Of a DNA stretch of 64,000 nt, positions 1 through 7,967 are shown piece after piece. The notes below the pieces were generated by a model that was given only the letters and a program-made list of their open reading frames with translations, did not search any database and was not told the origin of the DNA. The DNA is taken from positions 1 to 64,000 of the forward strand of contig NZ_PEDM01000007.1 of assembly GCF_002742685.1 (NCBI RefSeq), given 5' to 3'. This stretch comes from Anoxybacillus flavithermus. GTDB taxonomy: Bacteria; Bacillota; Bacilli; Bacillales; Anoxybacillaceae. Position numbers and translations under genes: made by a program. Each line of letters begins with the position of its first letter. Positions within the stretch are counted from its first letter, which is position 1.

Positions 1-33
1 ACTGTAAATACAGCTTGTTGTACCGTCAACATG
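1..33 (-). CDS. N-terminal start of an unidentified protein (partial)
   Basis: Only the first ten or so codons are in the window, reading MLTVQQAVFT on the minus strand. An excellent Shine-Dalgarno (AAGGAGGTGA, complement of about 38-47) precedes the ATG at 31-33, so a real gene starts here and runs off the left edge. The transposon right-end hairpin lies about 55 bp upstream, so the element was inserted in this gene's leader and tnpB transcription could read into it. Function cannot be told. Confidence 0.6.
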
Positions 34-87
34 CGATTCACCTCCTTGTCTATCAATATTCACATCATAGACAGGAAAAGCAAAAAA

Positions 88-118
88 TATTCAGCTCACT
101 TTATGATGTGGCTGAATA
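88..118 (-). repeat. Imperfect hairpin at the right end of the IS200/IS605-type element
   Basis: A 7-bp perfect stem (ATTCAGC/GCTGAAT) continues into a CAC/GTG stem with one bulged base. It lies about 30 bp beyond the tnpB stop codon. IS200/IS605 elements carry such subterminal imperfect palindromes, which the Y1 transposase TnpA recognises, and the transcript across this end supplies the TnpB guide RNA scaffold. The exact element boundary and the matching left-end hairpin could not be identified. Confidence 0.55.
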
Positions 119-147
119 GTTACAAATTGTTTATCCGTCCACGTCGT

Positions 148-1365
148 TTAAGCGACATGTACTCGGATGGGGTGTAACCCCACACCCGCTATCCCATTGG
201 CGAACGCCTTTGGGAATACTTTTCTCATCATGTTATATGCTCCATTGACATCTGCGTGGATGAGCGTTCCGTTTTCAGATTGAAACAGCCCACGCTTGCT
301 TCGTTTTCCTTTGTATTGTTTTTGCTTTTTGATTTCTTCCATGTCTAAAAAACTGCATTTCGATGTATAGCTTTCTTCTGTCACGATGACGCGAATCCCA
401 TGCTGTTCGGCTTTGTACTGCAACTGATGAAGAAACGTTTGATACGGAATGTGAACGAATGCTTGATTCGTACGCTTTCCGAGATTGACTTCACGCTTCC
501 AATCTTTATTCATCCCCACCACAATCGTATCGCAGTCTAAAGCCAACGCATGTTTGATGACAAAGGCACTCGCTTGGTGCATAAAGTTTTCTACGATGCG
601 GTTTCGTTTTTCTGTCATTTTGCTCGTTCGTTTTGTCCAATCGAGTCCATTCATCTGTTTCGCGACTTTGCGATAGTGGCTCATTTGTTTGTTGTAGTAT
701 TGATTGGCGGATTTTAGACCTTTACCATTGATGACGATCGGTTGTTTGCCCACGTTGTTCACAATGGTTGCGAAGTTATCTAATCCTAAATCAATACTGA
801 TGTATCTGTTGTGATCTTGTTTTTGCGCTGGGATAGGAATGTTGTAAACGACTTCGACGATGATATGGCGGTGTTTTGGAATAAATCGGACTTGTTGTAG
901 CTTCCCTTTCATGTTTGTTTTTAACCGAAACCCTTGAAAACAGGCAGGAAACGTGATGTGTTCATCGACGACTTTGCATGATTGATTCGTTAGCACAAGT
1001 ACATATCGTCCGTCTTTTTTGAGATATTTGGGCGGTTTCGGTCTGCCTGTATATTTGTCTTTGTTTTTTGTCCAATCTTTCATCGATTTAAAAAATGATT
1101 GCCAATTTTGATGCAACATTCTTAACGTTTGTTGGGCACATTGAGCCATTGGAATCGCTCGATAGTCTGCATCCATCCCTTCTGTTTTCAGCAGCTTGTC
1201 TAGTTTGTTGTAAGAAAGATACGTGCCGTGTTGAAAAAACGTTTGCCTGACTTGATAGTTGGCGAAGTTGTACAAGTTTTTTGACAGAAAACAATACTCG
1301 TCGAGCATCGGATAATACGGATGAGTGGCGCAAATCATATGCCTTTCCACTCGATTCGCCATCAT
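148..1365 (-). CDS. tnpB: TnpB, RNA-guided endonuclease of an IS200/IS605-type element
   Basis: A 405-residue OrfB/TnpB protein. The RuvC-like catalytic acids are visible at D192 (SIDLGLDNF), E330 (VTEESYTS) and D372 (HADVNGAYN). An N-terminal helix-turn-helix-type region and the basic linker are present. The usual four-cysteine zinc ribbon between E330 and D372 is degenerate: one Cys remains (TSKCSFLD) and the second CxxC is replaced by KRGLF, as in a known Firmicute/cyanobacterial sub-branch. No TnpA gene accompanies it, so mobility would need a TnpA in trans. The start has GAGGTGA eight bases upstream. TnpB proteins cut DNA using a guide transcribed from their own 3' end. Confidence 0.93.
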   Translation of the reverse strand: MMANRVERHMICATHPYYPMLDEYCFLSKNLYNFANYQVRQTFFQHGTYLSYNKLDKLLKTEGMDADYRAIPMAQCAQQTLRMLHQNWQSFFKSMKDWTKNKDKYTGRPKPPKYLKKDGRYVLVLTNQSCKVVDEHITFPACFQGFRLKTNMKGKLQQVRFIPKHRHIIVEVVYNIPIPAQKQDHNRYISIDLGLDNFATIVNNVGKQPIVINGKGLKSANQYYNKQMSHYRKVAKQMNGLDWTKRTSKMTEKRNRIVENFMHQASAFVIKHALALDCDTIVVGMNKDWKREVNLGKRTNQAFVHIPYQTFLHQLQYKAEQHGIRVIVTEESYTSKCSFLDMEEIKKQKQYKGKRSKRGLFQSENGTLIHADVNGAYNMMRKVFPKAFANGIAGVGLHPIRVHVA

Positions 1366-1578
1366 GATCGTTGTTCACCTCGCTTTCTCTTTTACTATAC
1401 ATGTTCATCAGAGAGCCATGCAATAAGATGTAAAGATAATCACAAAAGAAGTGGGATCTCAAATATATTTTATCAAAATTTTTAATATATTTTTACGATT
1501 GAATGAAAAAACAGAACCATATGCATAAATTTTATCGGGAAAATAAATGATGTTTTTGAAAAAGTTTTGAACAGAGTA
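1366..1578. other. AT-rich gap between tnpB and the tRNA-Gly promoter
   Basis: No convincing gene is seen here. The stretch should hold the tnpB promoter and the left end of the transposable element, but I found no clear left-end hairpin matching the right end. The part from about 1460 on is very AT-rich, with long A and T runs that look like promoter-upstream sequence for the tRNA region. Confidence 0.5.
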
Positions 1579-1607
1579 TTGACTTGTCCTAGGGGAGTCG
1601 ATATAAT
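1579..1607 (+). promoter_or_regulatory. Strong sigma-A promoter upstream of the tRNA-Gly array
   Basis: TTGACT (1579-1584) and TATAAT (1602-1607) are separated by 17 bp, so transcription should start near 1614. It points toward the three tRNA-Gly half-units and the intact tRNA-Gly. Confidence 0.8.
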
Positions 1608-1623
1608 GTAAAACGTAATTACG

Positions 1624-1648
1624 AAACAGGGATTCCTGTTTTTATTTT
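1624..1648 (+). terminator. Terminator-like hairpin directly after the tRNA-array promoter
   Basis: A 7-bp stem AAACAGG/CCTGTTT with loop GATT is followed by a T-rich tract (TTTTTATTTTT). It lies about 10 bases after the predicted transcription start, so it could attenuate or pause transcription of the tRNA-Gly array. The stem is short and AT-rich, so the effect is uncertain. Confidence 0.45.
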
Positions 1649-1684
1649 TGCATCTGATTCGACAAATTTCTACTTTTTCTGCAT

Positions 1685-2155
1685 GCGGGTGTAGTTTAGT
1701 GGTAAAACCTCAGCCACGAGCGACGCATCGTCGAATAATCGACGAGTTGCCTCGACGCATCGATCATCATCGAGTAGGCGAGAAGAGGAAGAGGCATGAC
1801 AGGGCGTGCTGAATGATGATAGACATAGTCAATTTAAATGCGCGGGTGTAGTTTAGTGGTAAAACCTCAGCCACGAGCGACGCATCGTCGAATAATCGAC
1901 GAGTTGCCTCGACGCATCGATCATCATCGAGTAGGCGAGAAGAGGAAGAGGCATGACAGGGCGTGCTGAATGATGATAGACATAGTCAATTTAAATGCGC
2001 GGGTGTAGTTTAGTGGTAAAACCTCAGCCACGAGCGACGCATCGTCGAATAATCGACGAGTTGCCTCGACGCATCGATCATCATCGAGTAGGCGAGAAGA
2101 GGAAGAGGCATGACAGGGCGTGCTGAATGATGATAGACATAGTCAATTTAAATGC
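1685..2155 (+). repeat. Three perfect 157-bp tandem units, each with the 5' half of tRNA-Gly
   Basis: The units span 1685-1841, 1842-1998 and 1999-2155 and look identical on reading. Each begins with the first 31 nucleotides of the downstream tRNA-Gly: acceptor strand, D arm, 5' anticodon stem and the first loop base. The match then breaks inside the anticodon loop, and 126 bp of unrelated sequence follow. In RNA this insert could extend the anticodon stem: TCAGC-C-ACG pairs with CGTGCTGA (first unit 1710-1718 with 1805-1812, one bulged C). It also contains an inner hairpin CGTCGA-ATAA-TCGACG (1729-1744). No 3' tRNA half is present in these units. Their function is unknown; unequal recombination probably made the copies. 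Confidence 0.9.
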
Positions 2156-2229
2156 GCGGGTGTAGTTTAGTGGTAAAACCTCAGCCTTCCAAGCTGATGT
2201 CGTGGGTTCGATTCCCATCACCCGCTCCA
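2156..2229 (+). tRNA. tRNA-Gly (anticodon UCC)
   Basis: This is a complete cloverleaf. The acceptor GCGGGTG pairs with CACCCGC, and the D arm is GTTTAGTGGTAAAAC. The anticodon stem TCAGC/GCTGA encloses the loop CTTCCAA with anticodon TCC. The T arm has the TTCGATT loop, and discriminator T is followed by an encoded CCA. It is the fourth repeat start in the array and the only intact one, at exactly the same 157-bp spacing. It shares the upstream promoter near 1579. Confidence 0.96.
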
Positions 2230-2242
2230 TACATACGGGGAC

Positions 2243-2289
2243 AACGCAGTGTTTCGTTTCGAAGATGAACGGGGCATTGCGTTTTTTTA
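2243..2289 (+). terminator. Intrinsic terminator after tRNA-Gly
   Basis: The arms AACGCAGTG and CATTGCGTT form a 9-bp stem (one G-U) followed by seven T residues. An outer pairing of ATACGGGG with CCCCGTAT encloses it. It separates the tRNA from the convergent gene ending at 2310. Confidence 0.75.
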
Positions 2290-2309
2290 TTCCGCTTGCC
2301 CCGTATATG

Positions 2310-2972
2310 TTATATGATGAGTTGTGTATGTGCCGAACCGCCATGAACTTGGATAAACATCTCTTTCATCGCTTGCAAGATTTGTTCACATTGTGTTTCT
2401 GTAAATGATGGAAGAAAATATACAACTTGAAGAGCATTTGTTGTTTGTTCTGTAACCATCGTTCGTTTTGAGTCGACGATTGGGCTACCGAATGCACCTT
2501 GGGCGTCTTTTGTGACGAGTTTTTGTTCAAAATTCGTTGTGCGATCATTGATGCCGATATATTCGTCTGCTTGTGTACCGATCGTGATCACGATATCTCC
2601 TATGAGATGATCTCGGTCATAAATACCGATTGGTAGTTTATAATATAAGGAAAAAAAGTTATTGACATCAGCTGCTGAATGAATGGATGGAATAAAGTTT
2701 TGCTTTTGTACACGACGAAGTAAACTTTCTGACGAAGGACGATATCGGCTCGGATCTGTACCCATTTGTTTAAAGACAGACCGCCATTCTTTTACTTCCG
2801 GCCATTCAGCTAATGGAGTTTGCTCCATATCAAAATATAACAGCTCTTGAAATTGGCGAAGCTTCCCTTTTAACATGTTAGGGGATGGACCGACAACGAT
2901 TTGATCGTATGTAAGGACGCCGATTTTAAAATGAGATATGCGCTGTTTTACCGTGTCACAAATGGTTAACAT
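2310..2972 (-). CDS. B3/B4 (phenylalanyl-tRNA-synthetase-beta-like) domain protein
   Basis: About 220 residues. The protein resembles stand-alone B3/B4 domain proteins, related to the tRNA-binding/editing domain of PheRS beta; the central part with KQMGTDPSRYRPSSESLLRR is typical of that family. Some family members are thought to act on misacylated tRNA, but the substrate is unknown. The ATG at 2970-2972 is preferred because AAGGAG lies just upstream; an in-frame ATG further upstream lacks such a site. It diverges from queG with about 60 bp between starts, so the two promoters must overlap there. Confidence 0.75.
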   Translation of the reverse strand: MLTICDTVKQRISHFKIGVLTYDQIVVGPSPNMLKGKLRQFQELLYFDMEQTPLAEWPEVKEWRSVFKQMGTDPSRYRPSSESLLRRVQKQNFIPSIHSAADVNNFFSLYYKLPIGIYDRDHLIGDIVITIGTQADEYIGINDRTTNFEQKLVTKDAQGAFGSPIVDSKRTMVTEQTTNALQVVYFLPSFTETQCEQILQAMKEMFIQVHGGSAHTQLII

Positions 2973-3032
2973 ATCGTTCACTCCTTTTTCTTTACATTGT
3001 AACATAAACAAAGTGGGAAGGAGGGATGGGAG

Positions 3033-4169
3033 ATGGACGTTGAAGCGCTAAAGGAAGAAATCATTCAATATAGCCGAACGATCGGCATTGATAAAATCGG
3101 TTTTGCAAGTGCTGATCCGTTTTTTGAATTAAAAGAAAGGTTACGTCAGCAGCAACAACTTGGCTATCAATCAGGATTTGAAGAGCCTGATATTGAAAAG
3201 CGGACAATCCCGTCTTTATTGCTGTCAGAAGCACGTTCCATTATTGCGATTGCGCTCGCATATCCGTCGAAGTTAAAAAACGCACCACGAAGCACGAAAA
3301 CAGAACGAAGGGGCATTTTTTGTCGAGCATCTTGGGGACAAGATTATCATGTTGTTTTACGCGATCGCTTGCAAAAATTAGAGCAATTTATTTTAGAACG
3401 CGTACCAGATGCAAAAGTGAAATCAATGGTTGATACAGGGGAATTGGCGGATCGGGCGGTAGCCGAACGAGCGGGGATCGGATGGAGTGGAAAAAATTGC
3501 TCGATTATTACACATGAATTTGGTTCATATGTTTATTTAGGTGAAATGATCACGAATATCCCATTTCCTCCAGACACGCCAATTGAAGACGAATGTGGGA
3601 CGTGCACGCGCTGCATTGATGCTTGTCCAACGGGTGCCCTTGTGCAAGGGGGACAGTTGAATGCGAAGCGTTGTATTGCCTTTTTAACGCAAACGAAAAC
3701 GTTTATCCCTGATGAATTCCGCGATAAAATCGGAAACCGATTGTATGGATGTGATACGTGTCAACTTGTTTGTCCGAAAAATAAAGGAAAGGACTTTCAC
3801 CTTCATCCAGAGATGGAGCCAGATCCAGAAGTGGTGAAACCTTTATTAAAACCGCTTCTTCATATGACGAATCGCCAATTTAAAGAAACGTTTGGTCATC
3901 TGTCTGGAGCATGGCGTGGCAAAAAACCGATTCAACGAAATGCTATTATTGCATTAGCTCATTATAAAGATGAAAGTGCCATCGATGATTTATTGATATT
4001 AGTTCAAAAAGATTCACGTCCCGTCATTCGTGGCACTGCAGCGTGGGCGCTTGGAAAAATCGGAAATCGTAAAGTGATGCCGATGTTACAACAAGCAAAA
4101 GAGCGTGAACAAGATGAAGATGTCATTCGTGAAATTGAAAAAGCGTTAGCGATGCTTGAAAATGTGTAG
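3033..4169 (+). CDS. queG: Epoxyqueuosine reductase QueG
   Basis: 378 residues. QueG performs the last step of queuosine synthesis, reducing epoxyqueuosine in tRNA to queuosine using cobalamin and two 4Fe-4S clusters. The catalytic-type Asp lies in MVDTGELADR (D134). Cluster cysteines are C188, C191, C194, C198 and C214, C240, C243, C247 (CGTCTRCIDACP and CDTCQLVCP). The C-terminal 80 or so residues look like HEAT repeats. A GGAGGG site precedes the ATG. The length fits the Bacillus form (formerly YhbA), and the downstream genes match the B. subtilis order. Confidence 0.95.
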   Translation: MDVEALKEEIIQYSRTIGIDKIGFASADPFFELKERLRQQQQLGYQSGFEEPDIEKRTIPSLLLSEARSIIAIALAYPSKLKNAPRSTKTERRGIFCRASWGQDYHVVLRDRLQKLEQFILERVPDAKVKSMVDTGELADRAVAERAGIGWSGKNCSIITHEFGSYVYLGEMITNIPFPPDTPIEDECGTCTRCIDACPTGALVQGGQLNAKRCIAFLTQTKTFIPDEFRDKIGNRLYGCDTCQLVCPKNKGKDFHLHPEMEPDPEVVKPLLKPLLHMTNRQFKETFGHLSGAWRGKKPIQRNAIIALAHYKDESAIDDLLILVQKDSRPVIRGTAAWALGKIGNRKVMPMLQQAKEREQDEDVIREIEKALAMLENV

Positions 4170-4226
4170 TTGTTTTTCTTTCGTCTCCGACATAACGTAT
4201 TAAAAAACGAAAAAGTGGTGAACGGG

Positions 4227-5084
4227 ATGAGAAAACGACTACACGATCTTCTCGATGAACGCATTCGTCATTTTTTTGTTAGCGATGTGACGGATGAAGA
4301 AGCCGAACGGAAACGAAAGATGTTGGAGAAACGGAACGCGAAACTTATGAAATGTGAAGGGAAGGGCACAGTCATCGAAAAAAAACGGCTCGGTCCTTAT
4401 ACATTTGTGCGCTATATCGTTCATTTTCGTTTTGTTATTTCGCAAAATGAGTGGTTGTATGTAGAGGAACACCAAGAGATGCGTGAAGCAATATTTGAGA
4501 AAAGTGAACTTGTAGACGATCGTCTCGTTTTGCCACATGTTGAGACAGGACAAATAGAAAAAAGACAAGAACGTGAAGATGATGAGCGCGTTCGTTATAC
4601 GTATGATCGATTAGCCGCAGTACGATATGCTGAAATATGGTGGAATGATTATAATCCGGCGTTTCAAAAATTCCCTGTCGATTGTACAAATTTTATTTCA
4701 CAATGTTTGCATGCGGGCGGCATTCCGATGATGGGGTATCCAAATAAAACGAAGGGGTGGTGGATGCGAAAAAACGAATGGAGTTATACGTGGACGGTGG
4801 CAAACGCGTTTCGGTGGTATTTGAGCGGGTCAAAAACAGGCATTCAAGCAGTCGAAAAAAAATCACCGGAACAGTTGTCTCTTGGCGATGTCATTTGTTA
4901 TGATTTTCAAGGGGACGGGCGATTCGATCATACAACGATCGTTGTCGCGAAAGATAAACAAGGGATGCCGCTTGTAAACGCCCATACGTCCAATAGCCGT
5001 ATGCGTTATTGGTCATATGAGGATTCAACGGCATATACACCAAATATCCAATATAAGTTTTTTCATATTATTGATCGTATATAG
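4227..5084 (+). CDS. Amidase-domain protein, YhbB-like
   Basis: 285 residues. The N-terminal half is charged and helical. The C-terminal half (from about residue 125) has the amidase_6 pattern: YAEIWWNDYNPAFQKFPVDCTNFISQC with a likely catalytic Cys, followed by DHTTIVV and NAHTSNSRMRYW, which would supply the His. Family members are associated with sporulation or the cell wall, but the substrate is unknown. The ATG at 4227 follows a weak site (GTGGTGAACGGG); the frame is open 57 bp further upstream, but no better start exists there. It lies between queG and trmL as in B. subtilis. Confidence 0.8.
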   Translation: MRKRLHDLLDERIRHFFVSDVTDEEAERKRKMLEKRNAKLMKCEGKGTVIEKKRLGPYTFVRYIVHFRFVISQNEWLYVEEHQEMREAIFEKSELVDDRLVLPHVETGQIEKRQEREDDERVRYTYDRLAAVRYAEIWWNDYNPAFQKFPVDCTNFISQCLHAGGIPMMGYPNKTKGWWMRKNEWSYTWTVANAFRWYLSGSKTGIQAVEKKSPEQLSLGDVICYDFQGDGRFDHTTIVVAKDKQGMPLVNAHTSNSRMRYWSYEDSTAYTPNIQYKFFHIIDRI

Positions 5085-5095
5085 GAGTGAAGAAT

Positions 5096-5569
5096 GTGGC
5101 TTTACATGTCGTTTTATATCAACCAGAAATTCCAGCGAATACAGGCAATATTGCGCGTACTTGCGCGGCAACAGGCACATCGTTACATTTAATTCGTCCA
5201 CTCGGATTTTCCACGGATGACAAAATGTTAAAGCGTGCCGGATTAGATTATTGGGAATACGTCGATGTACATTATTACGATTCATTACAAGAGCTTTTCG
5301 ACAAATATAAAGAAGGTGAATTTTTCTTTATCACAAAGTTCGGAAAAACATATTACACTTCATTTGATTATAGGGATCAAACGAAAGATTACTTTTTTGT
5401 TTTCGGTCGCGAGACGAGCGGATTGCCAAAAGACTTAATTGAAAACAATATGGAACGTTGTTTGCGTATTCCGATGAACGAATATGTTCGTTCGCTCAAC
5501 TTATCGAATACAGCAGCTATTCTTGTATACGAAGCGTTAAGACAACAAAACTTCCCAAATGTATTTTAA
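5096..5569 (+). CDS. trmL: tRNA (cytidine/uridine-2'-O-)-methyltransferase TrmL (CspR/YibK)
   Basis: 157 residues of the SPOUT family, matching B. subtilis CspR nearly throughout. It methylates the 2'-O of the wobble base of certain leucine tRNAs. Visible motifs are NTGNIARTCAATG near the N-terminus, FGRETSGLP, and the C-terminal trefoil-knot segment IPMNEYVRSLNLSNTAAI. I start it at GTG 5096, eight bases after TAGGAG; the upstream in-frame GTG at 5087 would overlap that site. Only a few bases separate it from the preceding gene, suggesting co-transcription with queG. Confidence 0.93.
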   Translation: MALHVVLYQPEIPANTGNIARTCAATGTSLHLIRPLGFSTDDKMLKRAGLDYWEYVDVHYYDSLQELFDKYKEGEFFFITKFGKTYYTSFDYRDQTKDYFFVFGRETSGLPKDLIENNMERCLRIPMNEYVRSLNLSNTAAILVYEALRQQNFPNVF

Positions 5570-5602
5570 GCGACTTTCAAATGAAAGTCGCTTAATTTTT
5601 TA
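5567..5602. terminator. Bidirectional terminator after trmL
   Basis: TAAGCGACTTTC and GAAAGTCGCTTA pair perfectly (12 bp) around AAAT, with a T run on the plus strand. The stop codons of trmL and of the small minus-strand gene both lie in the stem. Confidence 0.85.
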
Positions 5603-5684
5603 CTTCTGGCTTATCGTTATATCCCGCTGTAAAAATGGCAGCTAAGAAGGCGAAAATAACGCCAAGTACGAGCAGTGTTTTCAT
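5592..5684 (-). CDS. Small single-span membrane peptide (30 aa)
   Basis: A 30-residue protein beginning MKTLLVLGVIFAFLAAIFT and ending in a short polar tail (GYNDKPEVKN). AGGAGGAG sits at a suitable distance before the ATG at 5682-5684. One hydrophobic helix makes up most of it, so it is probably a small membrane protein. I do not recognise its family. Its stop codon lies inside the trmL terminator stem. Confidence 0.7.
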   Translation of the reverse strand: MKTLLVLGVIFAFLAAIFTAGYNDKPEVKN

Positions 5685-5774
5685 ATAAAATCTCCTCCTT
5701 TATGAAATGACAAGAAAATGACCACGTTTTCATTATAGCTTAATTGTATAGCGAGATGAAAGGTATACTTTTAC

Positions 5775-5803
5775 GAATGATTACGGACATCCTTGCATAC
5801 ATA
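5775..5803 (+). promoter_or_regulatory. Candidate sigma-E promoter of prkA
   Basis: GAATGAT (5775-5781), a 14-bp spacer and CATACATA (5796-5803) resemble the mother-cell sigma-E consensus (KMATATT, then CATACANT). The match is partial in the -35 region. It lies about 50 bp before the prkA ATG. Confidence 0.4.
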
Positions 5804-5850
5804 TGGTATTAATCATGACGCTAGACATCAAAGGTGGAGGAGGTCCGTGT

Positions 5851-7746
5851 ATGGACATTTTGAAAAAAATACAAAAATATAGAGAAGAAGAGCAAAAATT
5901 AAAGTGGGAAGGGACATTTGCGGAGTATTTAGAAATCGTAAAAGAAAAGCCTTGGGTGGCTCAGTCTGCTCACTCTCGCGTTTACAATATGATTAAAGAT
6001 GCTGGCATAGAAGAAATAGACGGCAAGAAAAAATACAACTTTTTTAGCGGTCAGTTATTTGGACTCGAAGAAGCGCTAGAGCGACTTGTAGAAGAATATT
6101 TTCACCCAGCTGCCAAACGACTAGATGTTCGAAAGCGTATTTTGTTGTTGATGGGACCGGTAAGCGGCGGAAAATCGACGCTTGTGACGATGTTAAAGCG
6201 GGGGCTTGAAGCGTACTCATATACCGATCGTGGTGCCGTATATGCCATTAAAGGATGTCCGATGCATGAAGACCCGCTCCATTTAATTCCGCATCATTTG
6301 CGCGACGAGTTTTATCAAGAGTACGGCATTCGTATCGAAGGAAACTTATCTCCGTTAAACATGATGCGACTTGAAAAAGAATACGGTGGACGCATTGAAG
6401 ATGTGATGGTCGAACGCATCTTTTTCTCCGAAGATAAGCGTGTCGGCATCGGGACGTTCAGCCCGTCCGATCCGAAGTCGCAAGATATTGCTGATTTGAC
6501 AGGAAGCATTGATTTTTCTACGATTGCTCAATATGGGTCAGAATCGGATCCACGTGCATATCGCTTTGATGGGGAGTTAAACAAAGCAAACCGCGGTATT
6601 ATGGAATTTCAAGAAATGTTAAAGTGCGATGAAAAGTTTTTATGGCATTTGCTTTCTTTGACACAAGAAGGAAACTTTAAGGCAGGACGTTTTGCACTTA
6701 TTAGTGCTGATGAATTAATCGTTGCTCATACGAACGAAACAGAGTATCGCTCGTTTATTGCGAATAAAAAGAACGAGGCGCTTCATTCACGTATTATCGT
6801 TATGCCAATTCCATATAACTTAAAAGTGTCAGAAGAAGAACGCATTTATGAAAAAATGATTCGTGAAAGCGATGTGGCCGACGTGCATATTGCCCCACAT
6901 ACGTTACGAGTAGCCGCAATGTTTACGATTTTAACGCGTTTGAAAGAGCCGAAACGTGGCGATATTGACCTTGTGAAAAAAATGCGCTTGTATGATGGTG
7001 AGCTTGTCGAAGGATTTAATGAAGTCGATGTAGAGGAATTGAAAAAAGAACATCCAGACGAAGGAATGAGCGGTATTGATCCACGCTATGTCATTAATCG
7101 TATTTCGTCTTGTATCATTCGCAAAGAAGTACCGTCCATTAATGCGTTAGATGTATTACGAGCATTGAAGGAAGGATTAGAGCATCACCCGTCTATTTCA
7201 AAAGAGGATCGGGAACGTTATTTAAATTTCATTTCGATTGCACGAAAAGAATACGATGAAATTGCAAAACGCGAAGTACAAAAAGCGTTCGTTTACTCGT
7301 ATGAAGAGTCAGCGAAAACGTTAATGGACAATTATTTAGATAATGTAGAGGCATATTGCAATAAAGCGAAAATTCGCGATCCGCTAACAGGAGAAGAAAT
7401 GAATCCAGATGAAAAACTCATGCGTTCGATTGAAGAGCAAATTGGCATTTCGGAAAATGCGAAAAAAGCATTTCGTGAAGAAATTTTAATTCGTATTTCG
7501 GCATACGCGCGCAAAGGTCAGCGTTTTGATTATAATTCACACGAACGGTTGCGTGAAGCGATCCAGAAAAAATTGTTTGCAGACTTAAAAGATATCGTCA
7601 AAATTACGACGTCTACAAAAACACCAGATGAACAACAGCTCAAGAAAATTAATGAAGTAGTTGCCCGATTAATTGATGAGTATGGTTATAACTCTACTTC
7701 AGCAAATGAGTTGCTTCGTTATGTCGGAAGTTTGTTAAACCGATAA
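5851..7746 (+). CDS. prkA: PrkA, AAA+ serine protein kinase/protease
   Basis: 631 residues, the usual length for PrkA. The AAA+ Walker A motif is GPVSGGKST at 102-110, and the C-terminal third is the helical PrkA-specific region. B. subtilis PrkA affects sporulation and acts in the mother cell; kinase and, more recently, Lon-like protease activity have been proposed. I start at ATG 5851, after AGGTGGAGGAGG; this N-terminus (MDILKKIQKYREEEQ) matches other PrkA proteins, whereas the longer open frame lacks a good site. yhbH follows, and spoVR lies about 17 kb away; the three proteins co-occur widely (YeaG, YeaH and YcgB in enterics). Confidence 0.95.
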   Translation: MDILKKIQKYREEEQKLKWEGTFAEYLEIVKEKPWVAQSAHSRVYNMIKDAGIEEIDGKKKYNFFSGQLFGLEEALERLVEEYFHPAAKRLDVRKRILLLMGPVSGGKSTLVTMLKRGLEAYSYTDRGAVYAIKGCPMHEDPLHLIPHHLRDEFYQEYGIRIEGNLSPLNMMRLEKEYGGRIEDVMVERIFFSEDKRVGIGTFSPSDPKSQDIADLTGSIDFSTIAQYGSESDPRAYRFDGELNKANRGIMEFQEMLKCDEKFLWHLLSLTQEGNFKAGRFALISADELIVAHTNETEYRSFIANKKNEALHSRIIVMPIPYNLKVSEEERIYEKMIRESDVADVHIAPHTLRVAAMFTILTRLKEPKRGDIDLVKKMRLYDGELVEGFNEVDVEELKKEHPDEGMSGIDPRYVINRISSCIIRKEVPSINALDVLRALKEGLEHHPSISKEDRERYLNFISIARKEYDEIAKREVQKAFVYSYEESAKTLMDNYLDNVEAYCNKAKIRDPLTGEEMNPDEKLMRSIEEQIGISENAKKAFREEILIRISAYARKGQRFDYNSHERLREAIQKKLFADLKDIVKITTSTKTPDEQQLKKINEVVARLIDEYGYNSTSANELLRYVGSLLNR

Positions 7747-7775
7747 AGCATGCCGCGCCTGGCATGCTTTGTTTT
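7746..7775 (+). terminator. Intrinsic terminator after prkA
   Basis: AAAGCATGCC and GGCATGCTTT form the stem around a short GC-rich loop, followed by GTTTTAT. It separates prkA from yhbH, which therefore probably has its own promoter in the 190-bp gap. Confidence 0.75.
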
Positions 7776-7967
7776 ATCATCGTATAAAACAGGCTTGTCC
7801 TTGAGAAAGGGATTTGAGCAATTTTCGAAATCATTTGTCAATTTTTTTCGATCATTGCATAGGATAAAGTAACCAACCATTCATTTATTATTTTTAAAAG
7901 CCAACATAGTGTATGCGATGAAAAAGGAAAATGTGCATCATTATTTTACATTGCAGGAGGGGAAAAA

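Noticed and set aside
1366-1578. Left-end hairpin of the IS element
   Set aside because: Several short inverted repeats occur, but none resembles the right-end hairpin closely enough to set the boundary.
1685-2155. CRISPR array
   Set aside because: The repeats are perfect tandem 157-bp units with no variable spacers, and they contain tRNA sequence; no cas genes are nearby.
2081-2344. Minus-strand coding region over the tRNA-Gly gene
   Set aside because: It runs through the tRNA gene, its repeat and its terminator, and has no ribosome binding site.
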